Positions 54,897 through 63,261 of a stretch of DNA of 63,261 nucleotides are shown one piece after another; position 1 is the stretch's first letter; every line of letters begins with the position of its first letter. Made by a program: the position numbers and the translations under genes. The notes under the pieces were generated by a model, which saw only the letters and a program-made list of their open reading frames with translations, made no database searches and had not been told where the DNA came from. The DNA lies in assembly GCF_001010415.1 (NCBI RefSeq), contig NZ_JPLE01000003.1:1-63261 (forward strand). Direction: 5' to 3'. Origin of the DNA: Xanthomonas pisi DSM 18956. Its GTDB lineage: Bacteria; Pseudomonadota; Gammaproteobacteria; Xanthomonadales; Xanthomonadaceae.

Positions 54897-56764
54897 AGAC
54901 CACCAGCAGCGTCTGGCGCGCGAGCGCATTGAGCGTATTGATTGCAGCCACTCTGGGCGGCACCGTGTCGCAGGCACAGGCCGCAGCACCCGCACCTGCA
55001 GCAAGCACGCAGGACAGTGCGGCGGCACGCTTCAAGGCGCTGTACACGCGCGAATGGCGCTGGCGCCAGGCGCAACTCTCCGGCGCGGTGGACGAAGACA
55101 ATCAGGCCACGCAGGAGCAGCAGGCCGATCATCTGCCCAAGGTGGATGTGGCCACGCAAAACCAGCGCACCGCGTACTGGCAGACGGCGTTGGCCGAGCT
55201 GGATGCGATTCCTGCAGCGCAGTTGTCGGCCGAGGAGCAGGTGAGCTACCAGGTGTACCGGCAGCAGCTGCAGGTGCTGCTGGATCAGCAACGCTTTCGT
55301 GCCTGGGAAATGCCGTTCAACAGCGACTCTGCGTTCTGGAGCGACCTGGGCTTCAGCGCGCAGGCCACCCTGCGCACGCGCGAGGACTACCAGCGCTATC
55401 TGAAGATGCTGGCCGATATCCCGCGTTACTTCGCCGAGCACACCGAGAACATGCGTGCCGGTCTGGCGCGGGGATTCAGCCAACCCAAGGTCACGCTGAC
55501 CGGGCGCGATGTGTCCATCGCCGACGTGGCGCAGGCCAAGGGGCAGGCCAATCCGTTCTACGCGCCGTTCAAGACGATGCCTGCCACGCTGCCGGCCCAG
55601 GTACAGGCGCAGTTGCGTGCGCAGGCGCTGCAAACCATCGATGCGCAGGTGGTGCCCGCCTATGCACGATTGCTGGACTTCATCCGCACCGAGTACCAGC
55701 CACGGGCACGGCCCACGCTTGCCGGTGAGGCCTTGCCCGATGGCAAGGCCTACTACCGCGCGCAGATCCGCGAGTTCACCACGCTGGAGTTGAGCCCGGA
55801 CCAGATCCATCAGATCGGCCTGGAAGAAGTCGCCAAGCTGCGCAAGCAGATGGATGCCACCATCGCCGAGAGCGGCTTCAAGCCGCCGGCCGGACAGGCG
55901 GTGTTTCCGGCGTTCCTGCACTTTCTGCGGACCGACCCGCAGTTCTATGCCAAGACGCCGGAGGACCTGCTCAAACAAGCCGCGTGGATCGCCAAGCAGG
56001 TGGATGCCAAGGTGGGCGATTACATCGGCCGGCTGCCGCGCCGCCGTTTCGCGATCAAGCCGGTGCCACCGGAGTTGGCGCCGTTCTACACCGGTGGCCG
56101 CGGCGGTCCGGGCATCTACCTGGTCAATACCTACAACCTGCCGTCGCGGCCGTTGTACAACCTGACCGCGTTGACGTTGCACGAGTCCTCGCCCGGCCAT
56201 GCGCTGCAGATGCCGCTGGCGGCAGAAGCGCAGGGGCTGCCGGAGTTTCGCCGCTATAGCTTCATTTCCGCCTACGGCGAAGGCTGGGCGCTGTATTCGG
56301 AGTACCTGGGCCAGGAAATGGGCATGTACGACACGCCCTATGATCGCTTCGGCTATCTCACCTACCAGATGTGGCGCGCCTGCCGGCTGGTGATCGACAC
56401 CGGGATCCACCACAAGGGCTGGACGCGCGAGCAGGCGCAAGCGTACCTGCGCGACAACACCGCCTTGAGCGAGCACGAAGTCACCACCGAGGTGGACCGC
56501 TATATCGCCTGGCCCGGGCAGGCGCTGTCGTATTACCTGGGCGAGTTGAAGATTCTGGAGCTGCGCCGCAAGGCCGAAGCGGCGTTGGGCGAAAGATTCG
56601 ATCTGCGCCATTTCCACGATGCGGTGCTGCAGACCGGCTCGGTGCCGCTGCCGGTGCTGGAAGCGCGTATCGACCGCTTCATTGCCGATGGTGGCGTGTC
56701 GCCGTATGCCGCCGAAGAGGGTGCCGGGTCAGCAGCAGAGGCCAAGGCCTCTGCCAGCGACTGA
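54893..56764 (+). CDS. DUF885 zinc-peptidase-like protein, second copy
   Basis: A 623-residue paralogue of the preceding protein with a Sec signal peptide (SALSVLIAATLGGTVSQAQA) and no lipobox, so probably soluble in the periplasm. The active-site signature is HESSPGH at 430-436 (not the HEGVPGHH of copy one), with EGWALYSEYLG after it and FHDAVLQTGSVPLPVLE near the end. Start ATG 54893 overlaps the previous stop. The two copies differ in anchoring and active-site loop, suggesting different substrates. Confidence 0.9.
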   Translation: MKTTSSVWRASALSVLIAATLGGTVSQAQAAAPAPAASTQDSAAARFKALYTREWRWRQAQLSGAVDEDNQATQEQQADHLPKVDVATQNQRTAYWQTALAELDAIPAAQLSAEEQVSYQVYRQQLQVLLDQQRFRAWEMPFNSDSAFWSDLGFSAQATLRTREDYQRYLKMLADIPRYFAEHTENMRAGLARGFSQPKVTLTGRDVSIADVAQAKGQANPFYAPFKTMPATLPAQVQAQLRAQALQTIDAQVVPAYARLLDFIRTEYQPRARPTLAGEALPDGKAYYRAQIREFTTLELSPDQIHQIGLEEVAKLRKQMDATIAESGFKPPAGQAVFPAFLHFLRTDPQFYAKTPEDLLKQAAWIAKQVDAKVGDYIGRLPRRRFAIKPVPPELAPFYTGGRGGPGIYLVNTYNLPSRPLYNLTALTLHESSPGHALQMPLAAEAQGLPEFRRYSFISAYGEGWALYSEYLGQEMGMYDTPYDRFGYLTYQMWRACRLVIDTGIHHKGWTREQAQAYLRDNTALSEHEVTTEVDRYIAWPGQALSYYLGELKILELRRKAEAALGERFDLRHFHDAVLQTGSVPLPVLEARIDRFIADGGVSPYAAEEGAGSAAEAKASASD

Positions 56765-56830
56765 TCCACGACAGCACCTGCCGATGTTCTTCGCAACACC
56801 AACCGCGCTATCCACGCTTCGGGGCGACCA

Positions 56831-58417
56831 ATGACCACACACGGTGCGACCACGCAAGGCAAGTTCCACAAGCGACTGAGCCTGACCGACCTGACCTTCA
56901 TCGGCCTGGGTTCCATCTTCGGCTCGGGCTGGTTGTTTTCCGCAAGCCATGTGTCCTCGATCGCCGGCCCGGCCGGCATCCTGTCGTGGATACTCGGCGG
57001 CATTGCGGTGTTGCTGTTGGGGCTGGTGTATTGCGAGCTCGGCGCCGCATTGCCGCGCGCCGGCGGGGTGGTGCGTTACCCGGAGTATTCGCACGGTAGC
57101 TTGCTGGGGGCGTTGACCGGCTTCATCACCTTGATCGCGTTCTCCAGTCTGATCGCGATCGAAGTGGAAGCCGCGCGGCAATATGCGGCGGCGTGGTTCC
57201 CGTGGCTGAGTCAGCCGGGCAGCAGCCATCCCAGCGTGTGGGGCTGGTTGGTGCAACTGGCCTTGCTGCTGCTGTTCTTCGTGCTGAACTACTTCAGCGT
57301 CAAGACCTTCGCGCTGGCCAACAACATCGTCAGCATCTTCAAGTTTCTGGTGCCGATCCTGGTGATCGTGCTGCTGATGAAGCACTTCAATGCAGGCAAC
57401 CTGAGCGTGCATGGTTTCGCGCCGTCGGGCATGGCCGGGGTGGAAGCGGCGATCTCCGCCGGCGGCATCATCTTTGCGTACCTGGGGCTGACTCCCATCG
57501 TGTCGGTGGCGAGCGAAGTGCGCGACCCGCAGCGCAATATTCCCATTGCCCTGATCCTGTCGGTGGCGCTGTCCACGGTGATCTACGTGCTGCTGCAACT
57601 CGCTTTTCTGGGCAGCATCCCGGCGGCGCAACTGGCGCAGGGCTGGGGCGGTATCGACAAGGCATTTTCGTTGCCGTATCACGACATCGCGCTGGCGTTG
57701 GGCATGGCGTGGCTGGCGGCGCTGGTGATCTGCGACGCGATGGTCTCGCCCAGCGGCACCGGCAATATCTACATGAATGCCACCCCGCGCGTGGTGTATG
57801 GCTGGGCGCGCAGCGGAGGATTCTTGCCGGTACTGACGCGGGTGGACCCGGCGTCGGGGATCCCGCGTCCGGCGTTGTGGCTGAGCCTGGGCCTGTCGAT
57901 CTTCTGGACGCTGCCGTTCCCCTCGTGGGAGACCTTGATCGGCGTGGTGTCGGCCGCCCTGGTGCTGAGTTACGCAGTGGCACCGGTGACGGTGGCGGCG
58001 TTGCGCCGCAGTGCGCCGGACTTGCCGCGGCCGTTCCGCGTTCGTGGCCTTGCCGTGCTGGGGCCGCTGTCGTTCATTGTCGCCGCCTTGATCGTCTACT
58101 GGTCGACCTGGCCCACCTTGTCGTGGTTGCTCGGCCTGCAGGTGGTCGCGTTCGTGCTGTATGTGCTGTATCGCCTGCCATCGCGCCAGGGCAGGGCACG
58201 CTTGCTGCGCCAGGTGCGCGCATCGCTGTGGTTGATCGTGTTCTTCGTGCTGGTGATGGCGGTGTCCTGGGCCGGCACGTTCGGCGGCCACGGCTGGATC
58301 GCGCATCCGTTCGATACCCTGAGCGTGGCGGTGATTGCGTTCTTCATCTATCACTGGGGCGCACGCAGCGGCCTGCGTAGCGACGAACTGGCGCTGGAAG
58401 AAGACGATGGCGAATGA
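56831..58417 (+). CDS. APC-superfamily amino acid permease
   Basis: A 528-residue permease with about 12-14 membrane segments and the APC TM1 signature LTFIGLGSIFGSGWLFSA, then YPEYSHGSLLGALTGF and SEVRDPQRNIPIALILS. The closest-looking characterised group is the aspartate:proton symporters. It lies 66 bp after the DUF885 pair and overlaps the S9 peptidase gene by 11 bp, so it is positioned to import amino acids freed by the exported peptidases. Substrate is not determinable from sequence; proline or hydroxyproline are candidates. Confidence 0.9.
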   Translation: MTTHGATTQGKFHKRLSLTDLTFIGLGSIFGSGWLFSASHVSSIAGPAGILSWILGGIAVLLLGLVYCELGAALPRAGGVVRYPEYSHGSLLGALTGFITLIAFSSLIAIEVEAARQYAAAWFPWLSQPGSSHPSVWGWLVQLALLLLFFVLNYFSVKTFALANNIVSIFKFLVPILVIVLLMKHFNAGNLSVHGFAPSGMAGVEAAISAGGIIFAYLGLTPIVSVASEVRDPQRNIPIALILSVALSTVIYVLLQLAFLGSIPAAQLAQGWGGIDKAFSLPYHDIALALGMAWLAALVICDAMVSPSGTGNIYMNATPRVVYGWARSGGFLPVLTRVDPASGIPRPALWLSLGLSIFWTLPFPSWETLIGVVSAALVLSYAVAPVTVAALRRSAPDLPRPFRVRGLAVLGPLSFIVAALIVYWSTWPTLSWLLGLQVVAFVLYVLYRLPSRQGRARLLRQVRASLWLIVFFVLVMAVSWAGTFGGHGWIAHPFDTLSVAVIAFFIYHWGARSGLRSDELALEEDDGE

Positions 58418-60752
58418 CGCACGCTGTGTTGCATGGGCAGTGCAGGTCTCGCGCGCGATGGCCGCCTGGATGCTGCTTGCCGCCACTGCGCATGCGGCGC
58501 CCGGGGTCGCCGATTACCAGCGTTCGCTCGGCCTGCGCGCGCACTGGAGCACGCTGACCGAAAACGTCGCCTGGCCGGCGCAATGGCAGGACGACGGCAC
58601 GTTCTATTACCGCAAGACCGTGCCCGGTGGTTTCGCCTTCGTGCGCGCGGACGTGGCCACGCTGCACAAGCAACCGGCCTTCGACCAGGCGCGTGTGGCG
58701 CAGGCGCTGCAGGCCGCCACCGGCACCGCCTATGCGGCGCTGGCGTTGCCGTTCGAGCGGTTTACGTATTCGCAGGAAGGCGGTCGCCAAGACGGCGCGA
58801 TCGTGTTCGCCATCGAAGACGCACCCTGGCGCTGCAGCTTGATCACCTATCAATGCGCACCCGATGCCACCGACCGGCAGCCGCAGGGGCAGCAGCGACC
58901 GCGCGGCTTTGGCGTGGTGCGCGACCCGGATGTGGCGGCCGACACCATCCCGCGCCGCTCCCCCGATGGGCAATGGGAAGCGCTGGCCGATGGCTGGAAC
59001 CTGATCGTGCGCCGGGTGGCCGATGGCCGACTCGTGCAGCGCACCGACGATGGCCGCGCCGAGGATTACTTCGATCCGGAAAGCATTGCCTGGTCGCCCG
59101 ATTCGCAGGCGCTGGCGGTGTATCGGGTGCGGCCGGGCACTGCGCGCCGCGTCACCCGCGTGGAGGCTGCGCCGGCCGGACGTCTTCAGCCGCTCGTGCA
59201 CACCCAGCTGTATCCCAAGCCGGGCGATGCGGTGGATGTGGAACGGCCGGTGCTGCTGGCGGTGGATGGCACGCGGCGGGTGGTGGACAACGCCTTGTTT
59301 GCCACCCCGTACTCGTTGTCGCCGCTGCAATGGCGGGCAGATGGGCGCAGCGTGAGCTTTGAGTATGTGCAACGCGGCTTTCAGCACATGCGCGTGATTG
59401 CAGTGGATGCCCGCAGCGGGCGTGCGCATGTGGCCGTGGCCGAAGACGCCCGCACCTTCGTGTATGCCGACCGCAGCTTTCGTCACGATGTGGACGCGCA
59501 TGGCAACGAGATTGTGTGGATCTCCGAGCGCGACGGCTGGCGGCATCTGTATCTGTTCGATGGACGCAGCGGCAAGCCCAGGCGCCAACTCACCCGCGGG
59601 CCCTGGGTGGTGCGCGATGTGCTGAAGGTCGACGATGCACTGCGCCGCATCTGGTTCACCGCCAGCGGCATGGATGCGGGCAGGGACCCGTATGACCGCC
59701 AGCTCTACAGCGTGGATTTCGATGGGCGGAACCTGACGCGATTGACCACCGCCGATGCCGATCACGATGTAGCCATTGCAGACGATGGGCGGCATTACGT
59801 CGACGTCTACTCGCGCCCGGATCTGCCGCCGGTGATGGAGCTGCATGCCATCGATGGCCGGCTGTTGCAGCAGGTGGAGCGCGGCAATATCGATCGCTTG
59901 CTTGCTGCAGGCTGGCGTGCGCCGGAAACCTTCGTCGCCAAGGGCCGCGACGGCAGCACCGACATCTGGGGCATGGTGGTGCGGCCGCGCGACTACGACC
60001 CACGCAAGACCTACCCGGTGATCGAAAACATCTACGCCGGGCCGCACGACTCCTTTGTGCCCAAGACGTTCTGGCCGTTCGGCTACCACTCCGGCGGCGA
60101 CAAGCAGATCGGCATGCAGGCGCAGGCGGATCTGGGCTTCATCGTGGTGATGATCGACGGCATGGGCACCGCCAACCGCTCCAAGGCCTTTCATGACGTG
60201 GCGTGGAAGAACCTGGGCGATTCCGGATTCCCCGATCGTATTGCCTGGCATCGCGCCCTGGCGGCACAGGACCCGTCCTACGACATCAGCCGCGTCGGCA
60301 TCTACGGCGCGTCGGCTGGCGGGCAGAGCACCTTGGGCGCACTGGAACGTCACCCGGACTTCTACAAGGTAGGCGTGGCGTTTGCCGGGTGCTACGACAA
60401 CCGCATGGACAAGATCAGCTGGAACGAGCAGTGGATGGGCTGGCCGGTGGATGCCAGCTATGCCGCTGCCTCGGGCGTGGTCAATGCGAGCAAATTGCAG
60501 GGTGACCTGCTGTTGATCGTCGGCGAGCAGGACAGCAACGTGGACCCGGCATCCACCGCGCAGGTGGTGGACGCCCTGGTCAAGGCCGGCAAGGACTTCG
60601 ACCTGCTCAACGTGCCGGGCGGCGAGCATTCGGTAGGCCGCTCCAGCGGGCCGATCGACTACATACAACGCCGCCAGTACGACTTCTTCGTGCGCCACCT
60701 GCTCGGGCAGCCCACGCCGCATTGGAATTCATCCGCCCCGGAGGCTCACTGA
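58407..60752 (+). CDS. Exported S9 prolyl oligopeptidase/DPP IV-type peptidase
   Basis: A 781-residue serine peptidase with a signal peptide (about 1-30, ending TAHAAPG), a seven-bladed DPP IV-type propeller (about 60-500) and a C-terminal alpha/beta-hydrolase domain with the triad Ser636 (IYGASAGGQS), Asp709 (GEQDSNVD) and His741 (GGEHSV). S9B/C enzymes cut after proline or alanine near the N-terminus. The start at ATG 58407 overlaps the permease gene; the stop overlaps the glycosidase gene (TGATG), so the three are one transcript. Confidence 0.92.
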   Translation: MANDARCVAWAVQVSRAMAAWMLLAATAHAAPGVADYQRSLGLRAHWSTLTENVAWPAQWQDDGTFYYRKTVPGGFAFVRADVATLHKQPAFDQARVAQALQAATGTAYAALALPFERFTYSQEGGRQDGAIVFAIEDAPWRCSLITYQCAPDATDRQPQGQQRPRGFGVVRDPDVAADTIPRRSPDGQWEALADGWNLIVRRVADGRLVQRTDDGRAEDYFDPESIAWSPDSQALAVYRVRPGTARRVTRVEAAPAGRLQPLVHTQLYPKPGDAVDVERPVLLAVDGTRRVVDNALFATPYSLSPLQWRADGRSVSFEYVQRGFQHMRVIAVDARSGRAHVAVAEDARTFVYADRSFRHDVDAHGNEIVWISERDGWRHLYLFDGRSGKPRRQLTRGPWVVRDVLKVDDALRRIWFTASGMDAGRDPYDRQLYSVDFDGRNLTRLTTADADHDVAIADDGRHYVDVYSRPDLPPVMELHAIDGRLLQQVERGNIDRLLAAGWRAPETFVAKGRDGSTDIWGMVVRPRDYDPRKTYPVIENIYAGPHDSFVPKTFWPFGYHSGGDKQIGMQAQADLGFIVVMIDGMGTANRSKAFHDVAWKNLGDSGFPDRIAWHRALAAQDPSYDISRVGIYGASAGGQSTLGALERHPDFYKVGVAFAGCYDNRMDKISWNEQWMGWPVDASYAAASGVVNASKLQGDLLLIVGEQDSNVDPASTAQVVDALVKAGKDFDLLNVPGGEHSVGRSSGPIDYIQRRQYDFFVRHLLGQPTPHWNSSAPEAH

Positions 60753-62389
60753 TGCTGCTTGCCCGTTTATCCGCCTTGCGCCGGCGTTGCCGCGCGGTCG
60801 TCTGTCTGTGCGCGCTGTCGGTGCTGACGGCGGCGATGGCAGCGGCAGCGTGCGCAGAAGAAATGCCGCGCTTGGTCAGCCAGAACGGCCGCCATGCGGT
60901 CTTTGTCGATGGGGCGCCGTACACGATCCTGGCCGCGCAGTTGCACAACTCCAGCGCGTGGCCGGCGGTATTGCCGCAGGCATTGGACGAGGTGGTCGCG
61001 CTGCATGCCAACACCATGGAAGCGCCGGTGTACTGGGAGCAGTTCGAGCCGACCCCGGGCCGCTTCGACACCACCAATGTGGATGCGTTGATCGCCGGCG
61101 CACGCAAGCGCGGACTGCGCGTGGCCTTGCTGTGGTTCGGCAGCTGGAAGAACGGCCAGATGCATTACGTGCCGGAGTGGATCAAGCGCGATGAGGCCAC
61201 CTACCCGCGCATGCGCGATGCCAATGGCGAGCCGGTGGATGTGTTGTCGCCGCATGTGGCCGCCAACGTGCAGGCCGATGCGCGTGCGTTCACCGCATTG
61301 ATGCAGCACCTGCGCAAGGTCGATGGCGAGCGCCACACGGTGATCCTGGTACAGGTGGAAAACGAGCCTGGCGCGATCGGCACGGTGCGCGACCATGGCC
61401 CGGCCGGCGAGGCGGCGTTCGCGCAACCGGTGCCTGCCGCGATCGCGCAAAAACTGGGCAAACCGCAGGGCAGCTGGCAGCAGCTGTTCGGTGCCGAGGC
61501 GGCAGAAGCCTTCAATGCGCATGCGACGGCGGCGTATATCGAACAGGTGGCCGCCGCCGGCAAGCGCGTGTACCCGCTGCCGCTCTACGTCAACACCTGG
61601 CTGCGCTACAAGGGCAAGCGCTATCCGGGCCTGGATTATCCGTCCGGCGGTGCGACGGTGAACATGTTCGCGCTGTGGCGCGCAGCCACGCCGTCGATCG
61701 ACTTCATCGGCACCGACATCTACACCAGCGACTACAACGAATACACCAAGGTCATCGGCCAGTACGCACGGCCGGACAACCCGGCCTGGGTCTCGGAGAC
61801 CGGCTTCGAGGCGGCGACGGCACCCTACCTGTTCCATGTGCTGGGGCAGGGCGGGATCGGTTTCTCGGTGTTCGGCATGGATGGCAACCAGGACAGCCAG
61901 GCCAACCGCGACGCGATCGCTGCGCATGCCGCCAACTTCAAGCTGCTGGCGCCGCTGCAGCGCGTGCTGGCACAGGCCGCCTTCGATGGCCGCCTGCAGG
62001 GGATTGCCGAGCAGCCCGGCATGCCGCAGCGCACCCTGCGCTTTGGCGACTGGCAGGCCAAGGTGTCGTTCGGTGCGCCGATGTGGGGCGATGCGCCGGC
62101 CATCCTGCCCGGCAACGACGACCACGCCGGCCGGCTGCTGGTGGCCCAGCTGGGGCCGGACGAGTTCCTGGTCACCGGCATGGCCGCGCGCATTGAATTT
62201 TTCCGCGAGGCGGCCGATACCCGTCATGGACAACTGTTGCGGGTGGAGCAGGGGCGGTATGTCGACGGGCGCTGGCAGGTGGAAAGACAGCTCAACGGCG
62301 ACCAGACCGACTACGGGCTCAACTTCGGGCGGGTGGATGCAGCTGGCGAGGTGCCCGTGGTATTGCGTGTGCGGGTGGGGACGTATTGA
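60752..62389 (+). CDS. Exported GH35-like beta-galactosidase with DUF5597 domain
   Basis: A 545-residue exported glycosidase: signal peptide about 1-35, then a TIM-barrel GH35-type domain with probable acid/base Glu205 (VQVENEPG) and nucleophile Glu349 (WVSETGFE), and a C-terminal beta-rich DUF5597-type domain (from about 380). FVDGAPYTILAAQLHNSS and NTMEAPVYWEQFEP are typical. Such enzymes release terminal galactose. It is coupled to the S9 peptidase gene by a 1-base overlap. Galactose is the sugar bound to plant hydroxyproline-rich glycoproteins, which supports a joint role. Confidence 0.9.
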   Translation: MLLARLSALRRRCRAVVCLCALSVLTAAMAAAACAEEMPRLVSQNGRHAVFVDGAPYTILAAQLHNSSAWPAVLPQALDEVVALHANTMEAPVYWEQFEPTPGRFDTTNVDALIAGARKRGLRVALLWFGSWKNGQMHYVPEWIKRDEATYPRMRDANGEPVDVLSPHVAANVQADARAFTALMQHLRKVDGERHTVILVQVENEPGAIGTVRDHGPAGEAAFAQPVPAAIAQKLGKPQGSWQQLFGAEAAEAFNAHATAAYIEQVAAAGKRVYPLPLYVNTWLRYKGKRYPGLDYPSGGATVNMFALWRAATPSIDFIGTDIYTSDYNEYTKVIGQYARPDNPAWVSETGFEAATAPYLFHVLGQGGIGFSVFGMDGNQDSQANRDAIAAHAANFKLLAPLQRVLAQAAFDGRLQGIAEQPGMPQRTLRFGDWQAKVSFGAPMWGDAPAILPGNDDHAGRLLVAQLGPDEFLVTGMAARIEFFREAADTRHGQLLRVEQGRYVDGRWQVERQLNGDQTDYGLNFGRVDAAGEVPVVLRVRVGTY

Positions 62390-62619
62390 GCGTGCTTGAA
62401 GCGACTAGGTAGCCGAAAGCGGGCGTGGCCTGAATCGGTACGTGGGGCACGTGGATTGCAATTCCTGTCCGCCGTTCTCTGCCCCGTGAGAAACGCTTAC
62501 CGCGCGCATCGGTTGGGAAAGAACGACAGCAGCGCGGCGCGATTGCCTGCAACGCTTGTGTTGATTGGTCTGTAAACAAACGTCATCGGTTATTTCTTAG
62601 TTTTTGTGCCGGAGCCACC
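62390..62619 (+). other. Intergenic region with probable promoter for the next gene
   Basis: 230 bp without a gene. The part from about 62555 to 62605 is AT-rich for this genome and suits a promoter for the following small gene, but no clean hexamer pair was found. Confidence 0.35.
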
Positions 62620-62916
62620 ATGAGCATCAACAGCATCGCCAGTTCCGGAATGCAGGTCGCCGCGCTGCGTCAGCAGGTGGCCGCCAGCAATGTGGCTCGT
62701 CAGCCGGTGGACGGCAGCCCACGTCAGTTTGTCGCGGCCAGCACGCAGGCCAATGGTGGCGTGGGGGCCAGTGTGGTCGATGCCGCCTCCGATCCTTCTG
62801 CGCCGGCCACTGATCTGGTCGAAGGGCTTTCGGCACGCAACGATTTCCAGGCCAACGCCACTGCGCTGCGGCGCTCCGACGAGATGCTGGGCAGCTTGTT
62901 GGACGTGTTGACCTGA
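62620..62916 (+). CDS. Mini flagellar-rod-like protein (FlgC/FlgG terminal helices only)
   Basis: A 98-residue protein that looks like the two ends of a flagellar rod/hook protein joined together: the N-terminal helix MSINSIASSGMQVAALRQQVAASNVAR resembles the Flg_bb_rod segment, and the C-terminal helix NDFQANATALRRSDEMLGSLLDVL resembles the Flg_bbr_C helix, with a 45-residue A/S/G-rich linker instead of the central domains. No other flagellar gene is near. It may be a secreted or rod-associated accessory protein; function unknown. Confidence 0.75.
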   Translation: MSINSIASSGMQVAALRQQVAASNVARQPVDGSPRQFVAASTQANGGVGASVVDAASDPSAPATDLVEGLSARNDFQANATALRRSDEMLGSLLDVLT

Positions 62917-63261
62917 GAGCCTGGATTGGGCGAAGGCCTGCTGTCGTCTAGTGCATCGGGTGCATGCCCGTCAGCCTGATGCCGCACCCGGCGATGCTTG
63001 GAGCTAGATGCAAACCGCATGTCCTGGAGTCGGCAGAATGATGGCTGCTGCTCCTGCCAATATCGACAAACGACTCGACATTTCGGTTGTGTTGCTGAGT
63101 GATTCGACAGTGCGGATAGATCACTTGTACAGCGGATGATCTGCAGCTTGGCTGCAGCGTCCTTGCCCGCCCACCCTCGTGGGACACGCTGCAAGTACGT
63201 CCTTGTTAGGCTCTTCTGAACGGCTAAACGTCACTCGCTCGGCAGCTTGGCTGCAGGGCCC
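62917..63261. other. Right-end region, no gene recognised
   Basis: 345 bp with no defensible coding frame before the window ends. A 12-base word, GCAGCTTGGCTGCAG or close to it, occurs near 63142-63157 and again near 63242-63256, about 100 bp apart. Confidence 0.35.

Overview
The window is a high-GC gammaproteobacterial chromosome segment from Xanthomonas. The decisive evidence is a complete xanthan gum locus (gumB to gumP) in canonical order beside pheS-pheT-ihfA-merR-tRNA-Pro, together with GTAG-headed REP palindromes and a LOV hybrid histidine kinase. The species cannot be fixed by eye. No integrase, transposase, plasmid gene, rRNA or CRISPR array was seen.

Layout. 1-3448: end of pheS, pheT, ihfA, a MerR-type regulator and tRNA-Pro(GGG) with its terminator. 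3449-19524: the gum operon. GumD, M, H, K and I build the pentasaccharide on undecaprenyl phosphate, GumF, G and L decorate it, and GumJ, E, C and B flip, polymerise and export it. A cupin gene lies between gumM and gumN. 19748-25530: a tightly coupled six-gene operon consisting of a KAS III-like enzyme (gumO), an MBL-fold hydrolase (gumP), an extended SDR, a GT21-like glycosyltransferase, a small alpha/beta-hydrolase-like protein and a GT1 glycosyltransferase. By gene content this looks like a separate glycolipid-type pathway, not part of xanthan synthesis. 25666-32484: dxs, an HNH nuclease, a tandem REP array, an acyl-CoA dehydrogenase, a WHy/LEA lipoprotein, a lipocalin and tRNA-Phe. 32485-38738: small hypotheticals, an S41 peptidase, a methyltransferase and the LOV kinase. 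38957-44303, minus strand: a BigR-like ArsR repressor with two half-size YeeE/YedE sulfur transporters, a DUF3658-like gene, yggX, mutY and ftsY.

45364-62389 is a 17-kb run of plus-strand genes. It starts with a complete hydroxyproline catabolic pathway (2-epimerase, three-subunit D-hydroxyproline dehydrogenase, deaminase, semialdehyde dehydrogenase) behind a divergent PAS-AraC regulator. It continues with an Xaa-Pro-type M24 peptidase, two exported DUF885 zinc peptidases, an amino acid permease, an exported S9 peptidase and an exported GH35-like beta-galactosidase. Together these could take plant hydroxyproline-rich glycoprotein from sugar removal through peptide cleavage and uptake to 2-oxoglutarate. 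The individual families are known; the integrated role is inference. The window ends with an orphan mini flagellar-rod-like protein.

The two strongest candidates for an undescribed system are the six-gene lipid/glycosylation operon next to gum and the hydroxyproline-glycoprotein scavenging island.
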